A stretch of DNA of 64,000 nt from the NCBI RefSeq assembly GCF_023218935.1, contig NZ_JAJIAL010000003.1; one strand, 5' to 3'. Each line of letters opens with the position of its first letter. The stretch's first letter is position 1. The DNA comes from Fructobacillus cardui (lineage in GTDB: Bacteria > Bacillota > Bacilli > Lactobacillales > Lactobacillaceae). A model generated the notes under the pieces. That model did not search any database, was not told where the DNA came from, and saw only the letters and a list, made by a program, of their open reading frames with translations. The translations under genes and the position numbers were made by a program. Below, one piece after another: positions 23,188 through 30,988 of the stretch.

Positions 23188-25702
23188 AACGCCGGTTAAA
23201 AAAGTACTCTTTATCGGTGGTGGCGAAACAGATTTTGGCCTCCAAGGCGAAAGTGATGCCGCAATTTACCAAGTTTTACCAATTTTAAATGGTCTTGGTT
23301 ATACAGTGACAGTTTTGGATGATAATCCCTATTCGTTGGCCCTGGAATCACCGGCAGCCACCGGATTTTTGCGGACTCTGACTGTTCAAAACGTCAAAAA
23401 AATTATTAAGTCTCAAAAAATTGACGGCGTGATGCCACTTTTTGGTGGCGTGCGGGCGTTGCGTTTATGGGATCAGGTTATTTCGGAGTGGCGTGAAGCG
23501 GATGGCGTTTTGCCACAAACACTTGGTTTATCGGCTAGTGAGCTGCACGAGGTTAATGATGGGACTTTACTTTTTGACCGAATTGAGGAGATTGGCCTAA
23601 GTGTCACCGCCTCGGCCGTGGTGCAAAACCAAGAAGAAGCGAACGAAATGTTGCGCGATTTGGAATTGCCTTTGGTCATTCGGGCTCACAACCCAGTTCA
23701 GGGAACGACGAGACAAATTGTTGATCGCTTGGATGACTTTGACCACGTTGTTAATCGGGTCATGGGCCAATCATTAACCAACGAGGTGTTGATTGCCAAG
23801 GCGATTAATGGCTTGAAGGAAGTCTCTGTTTTGGTTGTTCGTGACCGTGATGGCAACTGCCTGCAGGTCGGGGCTTCTGAGGATATGGATCCAATTGGCA
23901 TCCATACGGCTGACTCGCTGTCAGTGGCGCCGGTTTTGACGGTTTCTGATCAGATTTTGCAGCAGATGCGGATTCAGGCCTTTGCAATTGCTGATTTGAT
24001 TGGCCTCCGTGGTGTTTTACACGTTCAATTTGCCTTTGATGAAAAGACGGGTGAAATTTACGTGATTAAGGTTTCACCATATCTTGACCATCTAGCTAAT
24101 CGAATGGCTGTGATGACCGGTTATCCAGTAATGTTGGTGGCTGCACAGTTAGCAATGGGTAAGAAAATTACCGAAGTTTACTTGCCAAATGCCTTTCATG
24201 AAAAAACGGCGATTATGGAACCGGTGATGGACCACATTGTCGTCAAGTTGCCCGTTTTCTCTTTCGGCGACTTGGAAGCAATGGGTATTAAAGTTAATCG
24301 CCAGTTGAATTCCGTGCAAAAATCAGTTGGTTCCGCTTTGGGATTTGGTCGAACGTTTGTGGAAGCCATGGAAAAGGCCATTCGTTCAGCCCACTTCAAT
24401 AACCGGTCGTTTTCACCCAAGTATATGGCTGATGTTTCAGATGACGAGCTGATTCAACAGTTGATTCATCCGCAAGATAACCGAGTTTTGCTCTTAATTG
24501 AGGCCCTGCGCCGTGGTTATGAAGTCGATGAGCTGGCCGAGTTAACCAATATCGATGAATTTTACTTTTATCAACTGAATCGGCTAATTGAAATTGAACG
24601 GTCGGTTGACCGAGATAACATTGATGCAGATGCACTGCGACGGGCGAAGAAGTTTGGTCTTTCGGATGGTCTGATTGCCCGCTTTTGGCAAACTAATTTT
24701 CAAGCAATTCGTACTTTAGCTCGGCAGAATAATATCCAACCGACCTATAAGGCCTTAGAACCGTCGGCTGGTGAATTTCCCGAGCATGCTCGGCAATTCT
24801 TTGCAACCTTTGAAGAAGAAAATGAGTCGGAACCAATTTGTGCCCAGTCCGTTTTGATTATTGGTCCAGGAGCCTTTCGCATGGGGGACGGCGCTTCAGC
24901 TGGTTATATGACGAGCGTAACGCTGTCCGAACTGCATCGACTCGATTATCAAACGATTATTATGAACAACAATGCGGCGGATCCGACCCTATTGCCACAT
25001 CTGTCAGATAAACAGTATTTGGAGCCCTTGGAAGTTTCGGATGTGATGTCGGTGGTCGATAAAGAACAACCACATGCTATTTTGGTTCCGGGCAACCGTA
25101 AGAAATTGATTGAAGCGTTGCAGGAAATGGGTCAACACGTGATTGTTTTTCCAAAAGAAAAGCACCATCCGAGCGGACCCGAAAAACATCAATCAGAGTT
25201 TAGCTTGAACTTCTTCTATGATGGCGAAGAGAAGCACCCGCTGGTTGTCACCCAGCACCGCCCTGGTGAAGTTCGTATTCTCGACCAAGCAATCGACCCA
25301 GCTCTTTTGGCTGATTTGACGTTGGCCAGTCCAGGCCTGTATCAAATTATCTGGCGTGTCGATTTGAACGCCTGGGTCAGCAAGATTCCTTTGCCTGATT
25401 TACGCGTGGATACTTGGCTGCGGCCAATGCCATACGGACATATTGCTTACCTAACCAAGGTTTTGGACATTCCGTTGGGCCGGATGATTGTGCGAGCTTG
25501 GGTTGGTCAGCTAAATGAGGCTGACCGCCAATACCTAGCCGCTATTAAAGGTCAGCACGAAACGGCTAAATTAGCGATGGTAGCGAAAAATACAGACTTT
25601 GATTTACACTTGCAGCCTGATAAAGCCATTGATTTGACTCGCTTTGAAATGGGGGCCAAGGTGGTACCGTTCGAAAGCGAGAATAGCGATGGGCAAGAGT
25701 AA
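23168..25702 (+). CDS. CarB-like pseudoenzyme (degenerate, shortened carbamoyl-phosphate synthase large subunit)
   Basis: 844 residues against about 1,060 for CarB. The first half (about 12-385) keeps the overall pattern, but the nucleotide-binding signatures have changed: the Gly-rich GSGPIIIGQ reads GGGETDFGL, GGQTGLN reads GGVRALR, the LGGTGGG loop reads VQGTTRQ, and EVNPR reads KVSPY. The oligomerisation domain (about 400-550, RRGYEVDELAELTNIDEFY, TFEEENES) is the best preserved part. The second half keeps a pre-ATP-grasp segment (about 555-650), has a much reduced ATP-grasp region and no allosteric MGS-like domain. Synthesis of carbamoyl phosphate is not expected. The 20-base overlap with the CarA-like gene indicates coupled translation and a two-subunit complex. 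Confidence 0.85.
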   Translation: MYKKIVETPVKKVLFIGGGETDFGLQGESDAAIYQVLPILNGLGYTVTVLDDNPYSLALESPAATGFLRTLTVQNVKKIIKSQKIDGVMPLFGGVRALRLWDQVISEWREADGVLPQTLGLSASELHEVNDGTLLFDRIEEIGLSVTASAVVQNQEEANEMLRDLELPLVIRAHNPVQGTTRQIVDRLDDFDHVVNRVMGQSLTNEVLIAKAINGLKEVSVLVVRDRDGNCLQVGASEDMDPIGIHTADSLSVAPVLTVSDQILQQMRIQAFAIADLIGLRGVLHVQFAFDEKTGEIYVIKVSPYLDHLANRMAVMTGYPVMLVAAQLAMGKKITEVYLPNAFHEKTAIMEPVMDHIVVKLPVFSFGDLEAMGIKVNRQLNSVQKSVGSALGFGRTFVEAMEKAIRSAHFNNRSFSPKYMADVSDDELIQQLIHPQDNRVLLLIEALRRGYEVDELAELTNIDEFYFYQLNRLIEIERSVDRDNIDADALRRAKKFGLSDGLIARFWQTNFQAIRTLARQNNIQPTYKALEPSAGEFPEHARQFFATFEEENESEPICAQSVLIIGPGAFRMGDGASAGYMTSVTLSELHRLDYQTIIMNNNAADPTLLPHLSDKQYLEPLEVSDVMSVVDKEQPHAILVPGNRKKLIEALQEMGQHVIVFPKEKHHPSGPEKHQSEFSLNFFYDGEEKHPLVVTQHRPGEVRILDQAIDPALLADLTLASPGLYQIIWRVDLNAWVSKIPLPDLRVDTWLRPMPYGHIAYLTKVLDIPLGRMIVRAWVGQLNEADRQYLAAIKGQHETAKLAMVAKNTDFDLHLQPDKAIDLTRFEMGAKVVPFESENSDGQE

Positions 25703-25979
25703 TCAATATCCAACTGAAATTTTATATGGGGTAATGGTCAGTGAAGGGAAGTCCGGCGACTATCAGGTCAAGGACGGCCAAAAGCTGCACCCCTGGCGAA
25801 TTGGTAAACACACCAAGGGCAAGGTTGTTGGTCCTGGACAAATCTTTTTGACCGAACAAAATCAGAAGGTCGTGTTAATCAAAACGGCACCGTTAGCCTT
25901 TAAGAACCGTCACCACTATCAGCCGATGGGGCGGTTTACTAGTGAGACGATGGTTGTTCCAGCTGATTTTCAAGAATAA
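25689..25979 (+). CDS. Small unknown protein, last gene of the pyrR/pseudo-CPSase cluster
   Basis: 96 residues, not recognised. It starts at ATG 25689, inside the last codons of the CarB-like gene, a tight coupling that suggests joint function. The sequence is basic and Gly-rich, with KLHPWRIGKHTKGKVVGPGQ in the middle, and looks like a small beta-rich domain without signal or membrane segment. A strong terminator follows, closing the transcription unit. Confidence 0.65.
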   Translation: MGKSNQYPTEILYGVMVSEGKSGDYQVKDGQKLHPWRIGKHTKGKVVGPGQIFLTEQNQKVVLIKTAPLAFKNRHHYQPMGRFTSETMVVPADFQE

Positions 25980-25993
25980 AATGAAGAACAATC

Positions 25994-26034
25994 AAAAGGC
26001 TGCTGAATCAAAAACGATTCGGCAGCCTTTTTTG
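25994..26034 (+). terminator. Bidirectional terminator after the pseudo-CPSase cluster
   Basis: AAAAGGCTGCTGAATC pairs with GATTCGGCAGCCTTTT around a short A-rich loop, with A and T runs on either side; shared with the convergent MFS gene. Confidence 0.9.
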
Positions 26035-26047
26035 CTGGTTGAAAAAT

Positions 26048-27274
26048 TTAATTTAAATCGTATTTACGATTGACGTTAAAGAAGAAGAGCAAGCCGTTAA
26101 TTGCGATGATGCCGGCCGAAACAATAAAGATAGCACGGTAGTCAAAGACGTTGGCGATAGCAGCTCCTAACATGGGGCCCATCACGGATCCGACCGCTTG
26201 GAAGGATTGATTATAGGAGAAGACCCGAGAAACCATGCCGGCCGGTGAGTTCTTGGTTAACAGGGTTTGAATAGCTGGCAACATGGTCGAATCCGAAATT
26301 CCAACCGCAAAACGTAAGAGAATCAATGCGACGACGGAAGTAACAAAAGCTGTTGGGACAAAGGCAAAGACGGCCATGACGAATCCAGCTTGAATCAGGT
26401 ACTTGGTACCAATTTTATCACCCAAGCGACCAAAGACTGGCGCAAAAATCACCGTTGCCAAACCAGGCATGGCGGCCACAATCCCAGCAATGAAGGTCAC
26501 GCTACCATGGTTGTGCAAGACTTCGCGGACGAAAAGGGAGACGATTGGGTTAATCGACATATTGACGGTTTGAATCAACATGGTGGTCAAGAAGAGTGAG
26601 GCCAGCAGTGATTTCTTTGGCAGTGTCTTCCAAGTCACCTTGGCGACAGGATTTTCTTCCTTACCCGCAGCAACTGGTCGTTCCTCGACCAAGAACCAAA
26701 TAAAGAAGAAGACGATTAGAAGGATTAAACCAGTAATATGGAAGAGTGTTTGGTAAGAAACGACTGAAGCCATGGCGCCACCGAAGAGTGGGCCGATTAA
26801 CTGGCCACCTGTAAAGCCGGTTACGATAATGCCCAATGAGCGACCCACTTTTTCCTTGGGCGTCTGGGTGGCAATGAGGGCATTGGCATTGGAAACGAAG
26901 CCACCTAAGGCACCTTGTAAAGCCCGTAAGGCCAGTAGTTCAAAGACGTTTTGGGCAAAGCCCATCAAAAAGAGGGAAATTGCCAACCCAAGGGCGGCGC
27001 GCATCATCATTAATTTGCGACCTTTTTTATCAGCCACCTTTCCCCAAATGGGTGAGACGACAGCGGTCACTAAAAAGTTGATGGCGAAAGCCACACCGGA
27101 ATAAAAGGTTAATTCCGATTTGGAAAAGCGGCCCAACGTATCGATGTATAGGGGCATAAATGGCAAGATTTCAGAAAAGGCGATACCAGTCATAAAGACG
27201 GCGAGCCAAACAATCCAAACGTTTCGTTGCCAGTTAATCGCTCGATCAGGTGTTTCACGATCAGGTTCAGTCAT
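26048..27274 (-). CDS. MFS transporter, multidrug-efflux type
   Basis: 408 residues with 12 predicted membrane segments. Motif A of the drug/H+ antiporter families is clear after helix 2 (GKVADKKGRKLMM). The central loop is short and charged (EERPVAAGKEEN). The closest families by eye are the PmrA/NorA-like exporters; the substrate is unknown. A strong ribosome binding site AAGGAGGT precedes the ATG. Nothing in the immediate context defines the substrate. Confidence 0.8.
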   Translation of the reverse strand: MTEPDRETPDRAINWQRNVWIVWLAVFMTGIAFSEILPFMPLYIDTLGRFSKSELTFYSGVAFAINFLVTAVVSPIWGKVADKKGRKLMMMRAALGLAISLFLMGFAQNVFELLALRALQGALGGFVSNANALIATQTPKEKVGRSLGIIVTGFTGGQLIGPLFGGAMASVVSYQTLFHITGLILLIVFFFIWFLVEERPVAAGKEENPVAKVTWKTLPKKSLLASLFLTTMLIQTVNMSINPIVSLFVREVLHNHGSVTFIAGIVAAMPGLATVIFAPVFGRLGDKIGTKYLIQAGFVMAVFAFVPTAFVTSVVALILLRFAVGISDSTMLPAIQTLLTKNSPAGMVSRVFSYNQSFQAVGSVMGPMLGAAIANVFDYRAIFIVSAGIIAINGLLFFFNVNRKYDLN

Positions 27275-27392
27275 AAATTACCTCCTTGACTGCGAAAATT
27301 GATAATCTGCTAATCTAGTAGTTTACTCCTTTTTAAAAAGACTTGCACGAAAGGAAGATGACGATTGCGTGAAAAATGCAATCAAACTGATA

Positions 27393-27532
27393 TATAATTT
27401 TTAAAAAATCAGTGAAGTGATGGTCACTGAATAGGGACAATACCTGTCTTCATGGGCTTTATGTGCAATCATGATGCTGCTGATTTTAATTGGTTATAGT
27501 AATTGGGCTAACTGTTTGGATTCCTGATTTTT
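27393..27532 (+). ncRNA. Candidate 129-nt small RNA upstream of relA
   Basis: A TATAAT at 27393-27398 predicts a start near 27404. From there AAAAATCAG (27404-27412) is exactly complementary to CTGATTTTT (27524-27532), which would close the RNA and end it in Us. Inside are local hairpins (CAGTGA/TCACTG, GACA/TGTC, TCATG/CATGA). No long frame with a ribosome binding site is present. No known riboswitch or T-box core was recognised. Confidence 0.35.
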
Positions 27533-27539
27533 AAAAGGC

Positions 27540-27568
27540 TTGTTTGCCAGGTTAAAGTATTTTATAAT
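27540..27568 (+). promoter_or_regulatory. relA promoter
   Basis: TTGTTT (27540-27545), 17-base spacer, TATAAT (27563-27568). Confidence 0.6.
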
Positions 27569-27586
27569 AATAGGAAATACTTTAAC
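27551..27586 (+). promoter_or_regulatory. 12-bp perfect inverted repeat around the relA -10 box
   Basis: GTTAAAGTATTT and AAATACTTTAAC (12 of 12 complementary) flank a 12-base centre that contains the TATAAT. One arm is in the promoter spacer and the other covers the predicted start, the usual geometry of a repressor operator; a hairpin role is less likely because the left arm would not be transcribed from this promoter. Confidence 0.5.
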
Positions 27587-27593
27587 ACGTTTC

Positions 27594-27630
27594 CAAAAAA
27601 AGAAGGACAGCTATTGTTCTTTTTTTCATT
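27594..27630 (+). terminator. Terminator-like hairpin in the relA leader
   Basis: An A-rich arm (AAAAAAAGAAGGACA) faces TTGTTCTTTTTTT, an imperfect stem ending in seven Ts, 55 bases before the relA start. It could attenuate relA or end upstream transcripts. Confidence 0.4.
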
Positions 27631-27684
27631 TAGCTAACTCAGGCCGCTGCTGGGTAATCTTCATTTAAAGGAAGGTCTTTTTCA

Positions 27685-29931
27685 ATGACCAAGTACAAGG
27701 AATACACTGCCAATGATGTAATGGAAATGGTCAAGGCCTACATGCCTGATGACCAGGTTGTCCAAGTGCAAGCGGCCTATGATTGGGCTAAGAATTTGCA
27801 TGCCCAACAAAGGCGCCATTCGGGTGAGCCTTACATTGTTCATCCGATTCAAGTTGCTGGCATTTTGGCTGAATTAAAGATGGATGAAGCAACGATTGTT
27901 GCTGGCTTTTTGCATGATATTGTGGAAGACACCCCAGTCAGTCTGGAAGACGTGACGGAACATTTTGACCCCGTTGTCGGTCGGATTGTTGACGGTGTGA
28001 CCAAAATCTCGAAAATTAAGTACCAGGATTCCAAGGTGCAACTTGCCGAAAACCACCGCAAGTTGCTTTTGGCGATGGCCAAGGATATTCGGGTTATTAT
28101 CGTCAAATTAGCCGACCGGTTGCACAATATGCGCACGCTTGATGCTTTGCGCCCTGATAAGCAACGCCGGATTGCCCATGAAACCCTTTCAATTTATGCG
28201 CCCTTGGCGGATCGACTTGGAATTTCGGCCATTAAGTGGGAATTAGAAGACCTTTCCTTGGCAGTTTTGGAACCAGATGCCTACCACCAAATTGCTGGTC
28301 AAATGGACATGAAGCGTGAGGAACGGCTAAAGGCTATCCAAATCGCTGTTGATAAGATTGAAGACAGTATTCATGACCTTGGCTTGAAAAATGTTGTCGT
28401 TTATGGGCGACCAAAGCATATTTATTCCATTTACCGCAAGTTAGTTGATAAGCACAAGTCTTTTGGTGAAATTTATGACCTTTCGGCTATTCGAGTCTTA
28501 ACGAATTCGATTCCCGATACCTACGCCGTTTTGGGTGCAATTCATGCACACTGGACACCAATTCCAGGACGATTTAAGGATTATATTGCCTTACCAAAGC
28601 CAAACGGCTATCAATCGCTGCATACCACGGTGATCGGTCCTTCTGGCAGACCTTTGGAAGTGCAAATCAGAACCCATGCGATGCACCAAGTCGCTGAATT
28701 CGGGGTTGCGGCACACTGGGCCTATAAGCAACATGGTGGCACGTCTAACCAATCAGCCGACGTCAAGGATCAAAGTGAACGCGCTTTGAACGTGATTCAG
28801 GGAATTTTGGAATTGCAGGAATCGGCAACGGATGCCCAGGACTTTATGGATTCGGTCCAAGCTGACCTGTTCGTTGACCGGGTTTACGCCTTTTCACCAG
28901 CAGGCGATGTTTATGAATTGCCAAAGGGAGCTGGTCCTTTGGATATGGCCTTTGCCATCCATTCTAATTTGGGAGCCAAAACGACCGGGGCCAAGGCCAA
29001 CGGCCGGATTGTGCCACTGGATTATAAGATTCAAAATGGCGACATTATGGAAATTTTGACCGGCCCCAATGCGAGTCCCTCAAGAGACTGGTTAGATTTG
29101 GTTTCAACGCGTAAGGCTCGACACAAGATTAAGCATTTCTTGAAGTCTCAAGACCGGGCCGATAACATCGAAAACGGTCTGGAAGCTATCTCGCGTGCAC
29201 TCTTTGAAATGCATTTTAACCCGGTTGAATTCCTCACGGATGAACAAATTACTGCCGTGGCGGAAGCCATGCAGGCCGGCACTCGCGAGGATTTGTTAGC
29301 CGCTGTTGGCTATGGTGATATTTCAAGATTAGCGGTTGCCAAGGAATTAACCCGCCACGTTCGGGAAGAGCGTGAGGCGGCGGATGCCGAAGAGTTGCAA
29401 AAAAGCTTGCTGGAAGATGGCCAGGCCATTAAGAAGGAACCTCAGGTACCAAAGCAAAAAAGCCGTGACCGCGATAAGCAGTCTGACGTTGTGATTGCTG
29501 GGGTTGATAACTTGTTGGTTCGTTTGTCTGGTTGTTGTACCCCTGTGCCGGGTGATCCCGTGATGGGCTATATTTCTCAAGGACGAGGCATTGCTGTTCA
29601 CCGCTTTGATTGCCCAAACATCCACGCAGCCCAACAAAAGGGCCAGCGATTGGTGGATGTGATTTGGGCGGATGTCAACGGTCAACGACCAGATTACACC
29701 GCTGATTTAACCATCCATGCCGAAAATGAGCCAGGTATTTTGAACGCTATTTTGCGGTCATTAAACGCTAAGACCCGCTTTATCAAGGAAATTAACGGCC
29801 ATGTCACCAAAGGTGGTATGGTCCAGGTTCAAGCTTCAATTGGGGTAGCTAACTTAGCCCAATTGAATGGCATTATTGATGCCTTGTTAGCGGATCACTC
29901 GGTTTATGATGTAAAGCGGACAATTCATTGA
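27685..29931 (+). CDS. relA: Bifunctional (p)ppGpp synthetase/hydrolase (Rel/RSH)
   Basis: Long RSH enzyme controlling the stringent response. 748 residues in standard order: HD hydrolase (about 25-180, with GFLHDIVEDTP intact), synthetase (about 235-350, with RFKDYIALPKPNGYQSLHTT), TGS (about 390-450), a zinc-finger/helical region containing SGCCTPVPGD, and a C-terminal ACT domain (from about 670). Both catalytic signatures are intact, so it should both make and degrade the alarmone. Start ATG 27685 has AAGGAAGG upstream. The dtd gene that often follows relA is absent here. Confidence 0.95.
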   Translation: MTKYKEYTANDVMEMVKAYMPDDQVVQVQAAYDWAKNLHAQQRRHSGEPYIVHPIQVAGILAELKMDEATIVAGFLHDIVEDTPVSLEDVTEHFDPVVGRIVDGVTKISKIKYQDSKVQLAENHRKLLLAMAKDIRVIIVKLADRLHNMRTLDALRPDKQRRIAHETLSIYAPLADRLGISAIKWELEDLSLAVLEPDAYHQIAGQMDMKREERLKAIQIAVDKIEDSIHDLGLKNVVVYGRPKHIYSIYRKLVDKHKSFGEIYDLSAIRVLTNSIPDTYAVLGAIHAHWTPIPGRFKDYIALPKPNGYQSLHTTVIGPSGRPLEVQIRTHAMHQVAEFGVAAHWAYKQHGGTSNQSADVKDQSERALNVIQGILELQESATDAQDFMDSVQADLFVDRVYAFSPAGDVYELPKGAGPLDMAFAIHSNLGAKTTGAKANGRIVPLDYKIQNGDIMEILTGPNASPSRDWLDLVSTRKARHKIKHFLKSQDRADNIENGLEAISRALFEMHFNPVEFLTDEQITAVAEAMQAGTREDLLAAVGYGDISRLAVAKELTRHVREEREAADAEELQKSLLEDGQAIKKEPQVPKQKSRDRDKQSDVVIAGVDNLLVRLSGCCTPVPGDPVMGYISQGRGIAVHRFDCPNIHAAQQKGQRLVDVIWADVNGQRPDYTADLTIHAENEPGILNAILRSLNAKTRFIKEINGHVTKGGMVQVQASIGVANLAQLNGIIDALLADHSVYDVKRTIH

Positions 29932-30025
29932 AGTGCTGCTGATTGTCATGGCTGGTTGGCCAAACCACTTGTTCTCGGTTAGCCGCTGCAGTGATTCAGC
30001 TATTTATCAATTAGATTACTAGACA

Positions 30026-30077
30026 TTAAAAGGACGTCCTGTCAGTGTTGATGCACTGGACCGGGCGTCCTTTTTAG
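30026..30077 (+). terminator. Bidirectional terminator between relA and plsY
   Basis: AAAAGGACG(T)CC...CAGTG pairs with CACTG...GGGCGTCCTTTT, flanked by A and T runs. The region 29932-30025 shows nothing else. Confidence 0.85.
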
Positions 30078-30099
30078 TTGGTTTGGTCAAGCTGATTTT

Positions 30100-30714
30100 T
30101 TAATGGGCCTTCAACCAGTAGACAAGGCCGAAGGGAATTGTTGATTCGGTTCCCGTAAAGATGCGACCGATATTTTTACGGTGCCGGTAAAAGACAAAAA
30201 TCGTCAAGGTAATGGCAACAATCGATAAAATCCAGTCGTGATAGTAAAAGACGGACATGCAAGTAGCGAAGGTAAAGCCGACCATGGAAGCTACCGAAAC
30301 CATCGAGAAGAGAATCAGGCATAGAATAAAGGTGGCACAAACCATCAAAAAGAGTGGGGTATTATAGACGGATAAGACACCGGCAGAAACTGCCACGGCC
30401 TTGCCACCCTTGAAGCCAATCCAAATTGAGAAGGTGTGTCCCAAAATAGCAAAGAGGCCGACGAGCATCACGTTGACATGGTGCCAACCGAAGAGTGCTG
30501 GCAAAGAGGCGGCCAAAGAGCCCTTGAGAATATCCAAGCAAAGAACAATCGTTCCCGGAACGGGGCCTAAAATGCGAAAGGCATTGGTGGTCCCAATGTT
30601 ACCAGAGCCCTCGGTCCGGATGTCCTTATGATAAAAGACCTTACCTAACCAGTATCCTGGGACCATTGACCCTAAGAGATAGGCCAAGACCAGGATGAAA
30701 GCGATTTTTAACAT
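30100..30714 (-). CDS. plsY: Glycerol-3-phosphate acyltransferase PlsY
   Basis: Membrane enzyme transferring acyl groups from acyl-phosphate to glycerol-3-phosphate, the first step of phospholipid synthesis. 204 residues with five or more membrane segments. The three PlsY loops are visible: GSGNIGTTNAFR, GFKGGKAVAVSAG and the C-terminal basic RHRKNIGRIFTGTES. AAGGAG (complement of 30728-30733) precedes the start. Divergent from parE, the same neighbourhood as in Bacillus and lactobacilli. Confidence 0.95.
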   Translation of the reverse strand: MLKIAFILVLAYLLGSMVPGYWLGKVFYHKDIRTEGSGNIGTTNAFRILGPVPGTIVLCLDILKGSLAASLPALFGWHHVNVMLVGLFAILGHTFSIWIGFKGGKAVAVSAGVLSVYNTPLFLMVCATFILCLILFSMVSVASMVGFTFATCMSVFYYHDWILSIVAITLTIFVFYRHRKNIGRIFTGTESTIPFGLVYWLKAH

Positions 30715-30757
30715 AGTTTTTAAAACTCCTTTTTTCTAAAAAGAAACAGCACGGTAC

Positions 30758-30766
30758 ATTTTACCA
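30758..30766 (-). promoter_or_regulatory. plsY extended -10 promoter
   Basis: On the minus strand TGG-TAAAAT, about 45 bases before the start codon. Confidence 0.5.
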
Positions 30767-30870
30767 TAGGATTTTATTTCCCCTGGTTAAATTTTTCTGA
30801 GAAGCCCTGATGAAAGAGGGCAGATGGGCTGCTAACTGATTTGACGACTTAGAACTTTTCTTTTTCCCTA

Positions 30871-30899
30871 TTGTCAGTTTGTAAATTTTAATCTATGAT
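30871..30899 (+). promoter_or_regulatory. parE promoter
   Basis: TTGTCA (30871-30876), 17-base spacer, TATGAT (30894-30899), within the divergent plsY-parE interval. Confidence 0.65.
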
Positions 30900-30988
30900 A
30901 ATTATTGATTGTCTAAGATAGTAGCACCACTTGTTTTAACTGACAAGAGCGCATTATCCTAGACGAAATGACGAGAAGGAAGAAGACC

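Noticed and set aside
27393..27684. T-box leader, 6S RNA or known riboswitch before relA
   Set aside because: No T-box core or familiar riboswitch core was found, and the candidate RNA is shorter than usual 6S RNAs.
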